Of a stretch of DNA of 15,582 bases, positions 1-6,419 are shown in pieces (the stretch's first letter is position 1; each line of letters begins with the position of its first letter). Under the pieces are notes generated by a model that was not told the origin of the DNA, made no database searches, and saw only the letters and a program-made list of their open reading frames with translations. The DNA comes from Fen-1077 sp964462865. GTDB taxonomy: Bacteria > Chloroflexota > Dehalococcoidia > Dehalococcoidales > RBG-16-60-22. The DNA lies in NCBI GenBank assembly GCA_964462865.1, contig CAYWZO010000041.1:1-15582 (forward strand), given 5' to 3'. Position numbers and translations under genes: made by a program.

Positions 1-18
1 ACTGGCCGATTTGGTTAA
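1..18 (+). CDS. pstB: PstB C-terminal tail (partial)
   Basis: The first six codons read T-G-R-F-G-stop. This is the characteristic C-terminus of PstB, the ATPase of the phosphate ABC transporter, whose members typically end in YITGRFG. Only this tail is in the window, so the call rests on the five residues plus the position immediately upstream of phoU, the usual pstB-phoU order. The two genes are separated by 23 bases, consistent with one pst operon. Confidence 0.75.
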   Translation, partial: TGRFG

Positions 19-41
19 AGACCAGCAGGAGGTTTTGAAAA

Positions 42-710
42 ATGGAGATAAGGACAATCTTTCATAAGAAACTGAGGGAAATTCAGGACGATGTTCTTGC
101 CATGGGCAGCATGGTGGAGAAGGCCACCAGTCGTTCCATTGAAGCTCTTAAAGAGAGAGACGTAGAAAAGGCACGTGAGATAATAGCTGATGACCTAAAA
201 ATAAACAGGAAGCGGTTTAATATTGAGGAGAAGTGCGTTCAGCTTATCGCTACTCAGCAACCCATGGCGAGCGATCTGCGTACCATTATCGGTGTCTTGA
301 ACATTATTACTGAAATAGAGCGAATCGGCGATCACGCCGAGGGTATCGCCAAGATTGTGGTGATGATTGGTGATGAGCCACTCCTGAAACCGCTTATTGA
401 CATACCCCGCATGGCCGAAAAAGTAAATGACATGCTGCATCGAAGCCTGGATGCCCTGATAAACCGCGATGCCGACGCAGCCAAACAAATTGTAAGTGAA
501 GATGACGAGGTTGATAACCTTTATGACCAGGTATTCCGTGAGCTACTTACCTTTATGGCTGAAGACCCGAAGACTATTACTAGAGCTACGAGACTCATAT
601 GGGTAGCTCACAACTTGGAACGTAGTGCCGATAGGGTTACCAATATTTGCGAACGGGTAGTCTATATGGTGACGGGTAAGATGGAGGAAATGAACATTTC
701 AAAGTATTAA
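42..710 (+). CDS. phoU: Phosphate signalling protein PhoU
   Basis: 222 residues, the normal length for PhoU, an all-helical cytoplasmic protein. It links the PstSCAB phosphate transporter to the PhoR/PhoB system and restrains phosphate uptake. Two tandem three-helix bundles are visible. Each carries the family's acidic metal-binding motif: ERIGDH around residues 93-98 and ERSAD around 193-197, the latter followed by NICERV. The ATG is preceded by AGGAGG at 27-32 with a nine-base gap, so the start is well supported. It follows pstB at once, as in most pst operons. No phoR or phoB is in view downstream. Family assignment is firm; the regulatory role is family knowledge. Confidence 0.96.
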   Translation: MEIRTIFHKKLREIQDDVLAMGSMVEKATSRSIEALKERDVEKAREIIADDLKINRKRFNIEEKCVQLIATQQPMASDLRTIIGVLNIITEIERIGDHAEGIAKIVVMIGDEPLLKPLIDIPRMAEKVNDMLHRSLDALINRDADAAKQIVSEDDEVDNLYDQVFRELLTFMAEDPKTITRATRLIWVAHNLERSADRVTNICERVVYMVTGKMEEMNISKY

Positions 711-1097
711 AGAAGTGACACAGTCAGATGGCTATTTCATTTCACAAACAAGTAGATTGTTGAGTCACGATACCCTGGAATGTACAATACATTACGGCTC
801 TTAAAATTTAAGGTTGAAGGAAAGCTCAAAAGTTCTGCCTATTATCACCCCATCTCCACCAGAAGGGACGATACTTAGAACCCTCCGGTCTCCGACTGGA
901 AGGGTATTTTCAATATCCTTCCGTTGCTAAAGGGTTGGAGAAAATGCCCAAACATAAAAGCCTTAAGAGAATGTTCGGCGTGGCGCGGGACCCGTCTCAC
1001 GACCCATGGAGCCTGCAACTCAAGCAGGCTTTGATATCGATTTTATAAGCCATATTATTATTTAATACGTCTGATACTCTTGTGGAAAAATGTCTGG
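711..1097. other. Intergenic stretch with degraded coding remnants
   Basis: 387 bases between phoU and the convergent cupin gene, with no intact gene. A perfect six-base-arm palindrome (CTTAAA-A-TTTAAG) lies at 800-812. A plus-strand frame is open from 818 to a TAA at 1046-1048. Its only ATG, at 944, would give 34 residues starting MPKHKSLKRMF, with GGAG only three bases upstream. I do not recognise the product. A ferredoxin-like start lies on the minus strand at 997-1053 and is listed separately. No clear hairpin-plus-T-run terminator was found for phoU. The stretch reads as decayed sequence. Confidence 0.5.
997..1053 (-). pseudogene. Possible ferredoxin N-terminal remnant
   Basis: An 18-codon frame on the minus strand reads MAYKIDIKACLSCRLHGS and then stops. 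MAYKI followed by a Cys-x-x-Cys is the typical opening of small 2[4Fe-4S] ferredoxins (MAYKI...CISCGAC). The remaining cysteines of a cluster motif are absent after the TGA, and no clear ribosome binding site precedes the ATG. What is seen is a short match of about ten residues. That it is a decayed ferredoxin gene is inference and may be chance. Confidence 0.25.
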
Positions 1098-1586
1098 CTA
1101 ATACCCCGAGTCTTTCCAGCGTGACCAGTCTATTTGCGCTCTTTGCTCCTTAGTAAGCAGTTGGGGATAGAATTTTTCCGTGTGTCTCGTTCCCTGGTTC
1201 ACTTCGATAAATATCCAGGGACGATATGTCCTTAAAGGCTTCCAGGGTGCATGAATGAAACCCGGCGGAATATAAACGCAGCAGGATTGGGTGATGACAT
1301 ATCTCTCCATCTCCCGGCCCATAAAAAATTCCACCTCCCCGCCCAGGTCCTGAGGGTTTTTCGGGTCTGTCCCCAGGTGAAAAAGCAGCTCGGCGTCTTT
1401 ATGAATGTGAGGCGGATGCCCTACGGCCATTGTCGGCGCTTCCATTTCCGGCATTACTAAAGCCCAGTAAAAGTTGCTCCCTTTAATCACAGAATCATCG
1501 AGAACTACCTGGGTCGGCCCGGGACCACGCTTTACCCACGGGTCCTCTGCTCTGATAAAATATTTCTCGTATTTCTTTCCCGCCAT
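1098..1586 (-). CDS. Cupin-domain protein (paralogue A)
   Basis: 162 residues forming a single small beta-barrel cupin. The first cupin motif supplies H60, H62 and E66 (HPPHIHKDAE), and the second supplies H112 (IPPGFIH). This is the usual three-His-one-Glu metal site. There is no signal peptide, so it should be cytoplasmic. The start is secured by a strong AAGGAGGTG five bases upstream of the ATG. It is clearly related to the second cupin at 4117-4557: both begin MA-K-KY-KY-I, and both share the HxHxxxE block, a GE-EF strand and a C-C/I-YIP-G-H block. The gene diverges from the flavoprotein operon. Cupins of this size can be isomerases, dioxygenases, lyases or non-catalytic binders, so no reaction is assigned. 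Confidence 0.88.
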   Translation of the reverse strand: MAGKKYEKYFIRAEDPWVKRGPGPTQVVLDDSVIKGSNFYWALVMPEMEAPTMAVGHPPHIHKDAELLFHLGTDPKNPQDLGGEVEFFMGREMERYVITQSCCVYIPPGFIHAPWKPLRTYRPWIFIEVNQGTRHTEKFYPQLLTKEQRAQIDWSRWKDSGY

Positions 1587-1617
1587 AGATACACCTCCTT
1601 GTGAGAATTAATTATCT

Positions 1618-1646
1618 TTTCTAGGCATTATTCATCATTTTATCAA
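1618..1646 (-). promoter_or_regulatory. Candidate promoter for cupin A
   Basis: On the minus strand TTGATA (1646-1641) is followed after 17 bases by TAGAAA (1623-1618). This matches the sigma70 consensus at five and four of six positions. It lies about 30 bases upstream of the start codon. The AT-rich setting makes chance matches likely, so support is modest. Confidence 0.3.
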
Positions 1647-1866
1647 TGTGGAACAGGTTGTGATAGAGCTTAAGATAATCACCGCATATCAAGGTTTCTA
1701 TATTTAATATATTTTTTACCAGCGTCATTCTGCTTTTAATACACTCAGATTATTTTACTCATCATCGCTGTAAGGTGGCAATAACCCTTTATTAAAGCGG
1801 TGTACCTTCGGCGCTGATAGATGAAGGGTATCTACTTTATACCTTTCCCATATTTATCAGACATTT

Positions 1867-1895
1867 TTGACATTTACATGTCTATATGGTAAATA
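1867..1895 (+). promoter_or_regulatory. Candidate promoter and operator of the flavoprotein operon
   Basis: A perfect TTGACA at 1867-1872 is followed, after 17 bases, by TAAATA at 1890-1895 (three of six matches). The start codon is 52 bases further on. An inverted repeat GACAT-TTAC-ATGTC at 1869-1882 overlaps the -35 box, and a further GACAT copy lies at 1860-1864, giving alternative pairings. This placement is typical of a repressor or activator site, but no matching regulator is identified. Confidence 0.4.
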
Positions 1896-1947
1896 TGAGT
1901 GGCATTATACGGATATTTTAGATTATTTATACAAGGAGAGTGTGTAG

Positions 1948-3468
1948 ATGAGCAAGTCCCTTAATATTAAAACTGAACTGGCGATTATCGGCGGGGGCGG
2001 CGCAGGATTATCAGCCGCGCTTACCGCCGCCGAAAAGGGGTGTAAAAATATCACCGTCCTGGAAAAAGCCGGCTCTCCGGCCGGAAGCACCGCCATGGCC
2101 CATGATATCTTCGGCGCGGAAAGCCCCGTCCAGAAAAGGGCGGGGATAGACGCCCGCCGCGACACACTTTTTAAAACCGCCATGGAATGGGCCCACTGGA
2201 CCAGGATAAACCCGAGAATCGTACGCGCTTTTATCGATAAATCGGGCGACACCATCGACTGGCTGGAAAAAATGGGCCTCGAGTTTGTCATGGCCCAGTT
2301 TTATCCCGGCCAGGTGCCCTGGGTCAGGCATTACATCGTTAACGGCCAGGGCGCCCAGTTGATGAAAGCACTGCGCCAGAATTGCGAGAAGCTCGGAGTC
2401 AAGATATTGACCCATACCCGCGGCCAGAAAATACTGCGCGCCAAGGACGGTAAGGTAAACGCCGTGCTGGCGAAGGGCAAAGAAGGCGACGTCACAGTTA
2501 CCGCCAAAAGCGTGATTGTCACCACCGGCGGTTACGGCAATAACAAAGAAATGCTGAAAAAATATTGCCCCTACTATCACGAGACAATAAGCTACGACGG
2601 ACCACCCAGCAACACCGGCGACGGCATCGCCATGGCGGTCGCCGCGGGGGCGGCCACGGATGGACTGGGAGCCCTCAACCTGCATGGACCGTTTTTATCT
2701 CGTCGTGAAGCACCGGGGGTGCCGGTCAATGCCAAAGACCGTGACGGACAACCGTTAAAGGTAAGGCTCTCCGAACTCGCCTGGGAGCCATACACTCTCT
2801 GGGTGAACAAAAACGGCCGGAGATTTGTCGACGAAGCCTTCGCGCAGGCATTTTTCGCTTTCGGAAATGTCTATGCATTACAACCGGAAGGCACCGGCAT
2901 TACCCTCTTCGATAGCGAAACACTGAAGATGATGGAAAAGCAGGGCCTGATTAGAAGCGGCATCTTTGGCATGCACACACTGCATGGGTTTGTCTCGCCG
3001 GCGATTCCCCTGCCCGGCCTGGTTAAGGCTGTGGGTGAAAGACAGTCGGACAAAATTCATTTGAAAATCTCCTCTAATTGGGACGAAATAGCGGGATGGA
3101 TAGGCGCTGACCCGAAGGTACTCAAGGCAACGGTTGAGCAGTACAACGCCGCCTGTGAGCGGGGCCATGATGACCTCTTTGTCAAAGACCAGAAATACCT
3201 CCGTCCTCTGCGTACTCCCCCCTACTATGCTATCCGCTGTCATGCTTCCATTTGTGACGCCTACGGCGGTATTAAGATAAACGAAAATATGGAAGTCCTT
3301 GATACCTCCGATAACCCTATTCCGGGGCTCTATGCCGCCGGCTCCACCACCGGCTGCTGGGAATCGGAAAGCTACTGCTTTCACCTTACGGGTCACCTGG
3401 TAGGTTTTGCCATCAATTCGGGCCGCATCGCCGGGGAAAACGCCGTCGCCTATTTAGCCAAGAAGTAA
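1948..3468 (+). CDS. FAD-dependent oxidoreductase, fumarate reductase/KSTD-like
   Basis: 506 residues of the FAD_binding_2 family (fumarate reductase and succinate dehydrogenase flavoprotein, urocanate reductase, 3-ketosteroid dehydrogenase). The N-terminal Rossmann motif GGGGAGLS spans residues 15-22, with the ribose-binding Glu at 39 (TVLEK). A mid-protein TTGGYGNN strand and the C-terminal GLYAAGSTTG block (about 460-469) complete the FAD site. The substrate-capping domain lies between. No signal peptide, heme or Fe-S motif is present, so it is a soluble cytoplasmic enzyme that makes or reduces an alpha,beta double bond. The ATG follows AAGGAGAG at a seven-base distance. It is the first gene of a plus-strand set with the NTF2-like, cupin B and hydrolase genes. 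Substrate and direction of reaction are unknown. Confidence 0.9.
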   Translation: MSKSLNIKTELAIIGGGGAGLSAALTAAEKGCKNITVLEKAGSPAGSTAMAHDIFGAESPVQKRAGIDARRDTLFKTAMEWAHWTRINPRIVRAFIDKSGDTIDWLEKMGLEFVMAQFYPGQVPWVRHYIVNGQGAQLMKALRQNCEKLGVKILTHTRGQKILRAKDGKVNAVLAKGKEGDVTVTAKSVIVTTGGYGNNKEMLKKYCPYYHETISYDGPPSNTGDGIAMAVAAGAATDGLGALNLHGPFLSRREAPGVPVNAKDRDGQPLKVRLSELAWEPYTLWVNKNGRRFVDEAFAQAFFAFGNVYALQPEGTGITLFDSETLKMMEKQGLIRSGIFGMHTLHGFVSPAIPLPGLVKAVGERQSDKIHLKISSNWDEIAGWIGADPKVLKATVEQYNAACERGHDDLFVKDQKYLRPLRTPPYYAIRCHASICDAYGGIKINENMEVLDTSDNPIPGLYAAGSTTGCWESESYCFHLTGHLVGFAINSGRIAGENAVAYLAKK

Positions 3469-3490
3469 AACCCGCATAGTTAATAAGGGA

Positions 3491-3557
3491 GGTACGCTGG
3501 TAACCTGCGGCAGGATACGCCACGGCTTCGCTATCCCGTGGCCGTACCGGAAACCAG
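3491..3557 (+). repeat. Compact inverted-repeat element, likely structured RNA
   Basis: Between the flavoprotein and the NTF2-like gene several nested inverted repeats fit one fold. GGTACG (3491-3496) pairs with CGTACC (3543-3548). Inside it, CCTG/CAGG (3504-3514) forms a small hairpin. GCCACGG (3519-3525) pairs with CCGTGGC (3536-3542), which directly abuts the outer stem. This gives a three-way junction. An alternative outer pairing is CTGGT (3497-3501) with ACCAG (3553-3557). There is no T-run, so it is not a classical terminator. It could be an mRNA processing or stabilising element, a small dispersed repeat, or a cis-regulator of the downstream genes. Confidence 0.45.
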
Positions 3558-3620
3558 GTCTGGTCGTCTTTCCCGAATCCAGAAAGGACGTAACAACACT
3601 ATCAATGAAAGGGAGGAAGA

Positions 3621-4061
3621 ATGTTTGACTTTTATAATTACATCGAGATTTTCAACTCCGGCGATGACAGGGCCATGCTCGACCGCTTCTGGGTGGACGA
3701 CCTGGAAGTATGGTCGGGGCGGGGGGATAAAGCACAGGTGCTCGCCAAAGGAAAGGACAGCTTTTTTAAATTCCTGAACTTTGCCCATGATGGCGTACGG
3801 GAAATAATGCGCGTGCAAACCATGATAGAAAATATAAACAACCTCTTCGTGGAGATAGACATGGACTTTCACGTCAGTAAAGACAGGCCGGACTATCCCT
3901 TCGGCCAATTCAAAGCTGGTGACTTTTTCACCATCAAGATGTTCTGTCTGTATTTTCTTCGAGGCGATAAAATCGAAAAAATGAAGATGGCTTCATGGCC
4001 AGCAAATACAGGCGTCACCAGACCCCCCACGCGCAGTTTCGGCCCGCCTCCCCCGCTATGA
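3621..4061 (+). CDS. NTF2/SnoaL-like fold protein
   Basis: 146 residues. The opening helix pair (YIEIFNSGDDRAMLDRFW), a central GKDSFFKFL segment and the closing beta strands (AGDFFTIKMFCLYF, DKIEKMKMASW) match the cone-shaped NTF2-like fold used by SnoaL-type cyclases, ketosteroid isomerases and small hydratases. The last twenty or so residues are Pro-rich (RPPTR...GPPPPL) and probably disordered. GGGAGGAAG directly before the ATG fixes the start. It lies between the flavoprotein and cupin B in the same orientation. No catalytic residues can be named with confidence, and the protein may be an isomerase, a lyase or a non-catalytic binder. Confidence 0.7.
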   Translation: MFDFYNYIEIFNSGDDRAMLDRFWVDDLEVWSGRGDKAQVLAKGKDSFFKFLNFAHDGVREIMRVQTMIENINNLFVEIDMDFHVSKDRPDYPFGQFKAGDFFTIKMFCLYFLRGDKIEKMKMASWPANTGVTRPPTRSFGPPPPL

Positions 4062-4116
4062 TGCAGAAAGCTGTATTTTCACGTTATAAATCTCCTGAAC
4101 TGGAGGATAATAGGCA

Positions 4117-4557
4117 ATGGCAAAATTGAAGTACCAGAAATACATTATTACCGAAGCAAAAGCCCCTGAATCCATTCCTTCTTACCGTCATGAGTCTGCC
4201 GAAGTCACCAGCCCGGGTATGACCCGCCTTGCTTCCCTGGGCAGCGAAGCCTTCCCGGAAGCTCCGCACCTGGGGTGTATGTGGTTTACGCCCCGGCCCC
4301 GGAGCAACAGCGAAAAACCTGGTGTGGACGCCCATACGCATGACTTCGATGAAATACTGGGATTTTACGGCGGTGACCCGTATGACCCGGGCAACCTCTA
4401 CGGAGAGATAGAATTCTGGATAGAAGATGAAAAGTACCTGCTGACCAAAAGCTGCATCATTTATATCCCCAAAGGTGTCAAGCACTGCCCGTTATTTATC
4501 AGAAGACTGGATAAACCTATGTTCCATTTAGGCTGGACGCCGGCGGCGCCTAAATAA
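4117..4557 (+). CDS. Cupin-domain protein (paralogue B)
   Basis: 146 residues, single cupin barrel. The metal ligands read as H73, H75 and E79 (DAHTHDFDE) plus H123 (YIPKGVKH). It is a paralogue of the minus-strand cupin at 1098-1586, but the two have diverged strongly outside the metal-site blocks. GGAGG at 4102-4106, ten bases before the ATG, is the ribosome binding site. It can pair with CTCC at 4092-4095 in a small hairpin that might dampen initiation. Only 12 bases separate it from the hydrolase gene, implying one transcript. Cytoplasmic; the reaction is unknown. Confidence 0.87.
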   Translation: MAKLKYQKYIITEAKAPESIPSYRHESAEVTSPGMTRLASLGSEAFPEAPHLGCMWFTPRPRSNSEKPGVDAHTHDFDEILGFYGGDPYDPGNLYGEIEFWIEDEKYLLTKSCIIYIPKGVKHCPLFIRRLDKPMFHLGWTPAAPK

Positions 4558-4569
4558 TAGAGGAATCAA

Positions 4570-6234
4570 ATGCCTGAACAGAAATTTACCATGATTTTTA
4601 AAAAACCCATGCCACCTTCCGGAGGAGGATACCCCGGATTTAACCCCAGGACGGAAAAGGCCAGGAGAATGGTCATCGAGTACGATGCCGCTGTAAAAAT
4701 GCGTGACGGAGCCAAGATATATATCGATCTGTTTCGCCCGGAGAAAGAGGGACAATATCCGGTAATAATTTGCTGGGGCCCGTATGGCAAGCACGGGCGA
4801 CCCACCATCTACTCGTTGATGGGGAATACCGGATTGAATGACGAAGATTTCAATAAATATACCGGATTTGAAGCAGGCGACCCCGTTTACTGGTGCCGGA
4901 ACGGCTATATTCTTATCAATGCCGACCCGCGCGGCGCCTGGAATTCCGAGGGCGACCTGACATTCATGAGCCCGCAGGAAGCGGAAGACTGCTACGACCT
5001 GATAGAGTGGGCGGGTACCCAGAGCTGGAGCAACGGCAAAGTCGGTATGCAGGGCGTTTCTTACCTGGCGTGGACACAGTGGAGAGTAGCGGCGCTCCAT
5101 CCGCCGCATCTGGCGGCTATCAATCCCTGGGAGGGAGTCAGCGATTTTTACCGCGAGTTGTCCTACCACGGAGGTATCCCGGAAACACATTTTCGTAACA
5201 CCTGGCAGAGCAGCGTTAATTATGCAACGACAAGGGTGGAGGACTTTATCGAAATGGCAGACAATCATCCGCTCTTTGATGACTACTGGGCGAGCAAGAA
5301 CGCTGATTTATCGAAGATAACAGTGCCTGCTTTTATCGTGGCGAGCTGGACGGACCACGGCCTGCATAACCGGGGTACGCTGGAAGGTTTTAAGAAAATC
5401 GCGTCAAAGGATAAGTGGCTTATCGTTCACGGACGTAAGAAATGGTGGCACTTTTACCAGAAAGAAAACGTGGAGAAACAGAGACAGTTTTTCAACCGGT
5501 TCCTCAAAGGCATAGATAATCACGTCAAAGACTGGCCGAAAGTTACCCTGGAAATTAGAGAGAAATACTATGCTGGCAATAATCGAACCGAAAACGAATG
5601 GCCGCTGGCGCGCACCCGCTATACAAAATTCTTCCTTAACGCGGATAAAGGAGAATTGAGCCAATCTCCGTTCAAAAAGGAGGCCCAGGTCCGTTACCAT
5701 GCGAGCGATATTACCGATAAAACTCAAAATGCCAGGTTCGAATATATATTTGAAGAGAAAACCGAACTAACCGGCTATATGAAGCTGAAACTCTGGGTGC
5801 AGGCGGACGGCAGCGACGACATGGACTTGTTTGTGGCCATAGAGAAAATCGACCGGGCCGGATACATCGTTCCGTTCCCGTTCTTTGGTAATCATGATGA
5901 CGGTCCGGCGGCTCTCGGCTGGTTGCGGGTTTCGCACCGTGAGCTTGACGAGGAGAAATCAACGCCTTATCAGCCTTTCCATAAGCACCAGCGAGAACTA
6001 AAGCTGAAAGCCGGCGAAATCGTTCCGGTAGAGATTGAAATCTGGCCTTCAAGCACACTGTTCGAACGAGGCGAGAAATTGAGAGTTATAATCCAGGGCA
6101 GTGATATCTATTCATACCCCAATGAGAGGCACACCAACGAGCATACGGCAACCGTAAATAAGGGTACCCACGTTATCTTTACGGGCGGAAAATACGATTC
6201 TCATTTGCTGATGCCGGTTATGCCTGACAGGTAA
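4570..6234 (+). CDS. CocE/NonD family alpha/beta hydrolase
   Basis: 554 residues of the X-Pro dipeptidyl-peptidase S15/cocaine esterase group, which hydrolyse esters or acyl-amide bonds. The alpha/beta-hydrolase domain starts near residue 34. It carries WGPYGK (Y72, the likely oxyanion Tyr), ADPRGAWNSEG, the nucleophile elbow GVSYLA with S164, the acid D262 in WTDHG, and the general base H287 (or H294) in VHGRKKWWHFY. The C-terminal jelly-roll domain (about 370-554) is complete, with the DMDLFV and SSTLFERGEKLRV blocks. No signal peptide is seen, so it probably acts in the cytosol on an imported compound. AGAGGA at 4559-4564 is the ribosome binding site. It is the last gene of the plus-strand set. 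Family certain, substrate unknown. Confidence 0.92.
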   Translation: MPEQKFTMIFKKPMPPSGGGYPGFNPRTEKARRMVIEYDAAVKMRDGAKIYIDLFRPEKEGQYPVIICWGPYGKHGRPTIYSLMGNTGLNDEDFNKYTGFEAGDPVYWCRNGYILINADPRGAWNSEGDLTFMSPQEAEDCYDLIEWAGTQSWSNGKVGMQGVSYLAWTQWRVAALHPPHLAAINPWEGVSDFYRELSYHGGIPETHFRNTWQSSVNYATTRVEDFIEMADNHPLFDDYWASKNADLSKITVPAFIVASWTDHGLHNRGTLEGFKKIASKDKWLIVHGRKKWWHFYQKENVEKQRQFFNRFLKGIDNHVKDWPKVTLEIREKYYAGNNRTENEWPLARTRYTKFFLNADKGELSQSPFKKEAQVRYHASDITDKTQNARFEYIFEEKTELTGYMKLKLWVQADGSDDMDLFVAIEKIDRAGYIVPFPFFGNHDDGPAALGWLRVSHRELDEEKSTPYQPFHKHQRELKLKAGEIVPVEIEIWPSSTLFERGEKLRVIIQGSDIYSYPNERHTNEHTATVNKGTHVIFTGGKYDSHLLMPVMPDR

Positions 6235-6419
6235 AATTACATTACCAGTCATATCACAAATACCCATGCGCCACGGTTCCACACCTTGAGACGGTCCCCT
6301 GGCAGGACACGACATTATCCCTCAGTTACGGCCGCAAGCTAAAAAAACATGAAAAGACCCGCCATAAAAGGCGTGAGGCACGAGCAGAAAAATTCCCTGG
6401 AGATTTCAGTGGCACACGC

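Larger units (their letters stand above)
1587..1947. promoter_or_regulatory. Divergent promoter region, cupin A / flavoprotein operon
   Basis: 361 AT-rich bases between two divergently transcribed genes, with no reading frame that looks coding. It holds one fair promoter on each strand (listed separately). The right side also has the AAGGAGAG ribosome binding site at 1933-1940 for the flavoprotein. I looked for the TATTTCATA-type element found in the right-hand regulatory regions and did not find a convincing copy. This half may therefore be controlled separately. Confidence 0.6.

Noticed and set aside
711..1097. Searched for a tRNA or attachment site that could explain an integration point
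   Set aside because: No cloverleaf or CCA-ended tRNA-like 3' end could be seen here or beside the LuxR remnant.
2011..2685. Long 224-codon minus-strand frame inside the flavoprotein gene
   Set aside because: It is an antisense shadow of a clear plus-strand gene, with no family features or ribosome binding site.
6340..6373. CGCC/GGCG hairpin followed on the minus strand by T-rich sequence after dctQM
   Set aside because: Only a four-base stem, and the T-run is 12 bases away from it. Too weak to call a terminator.
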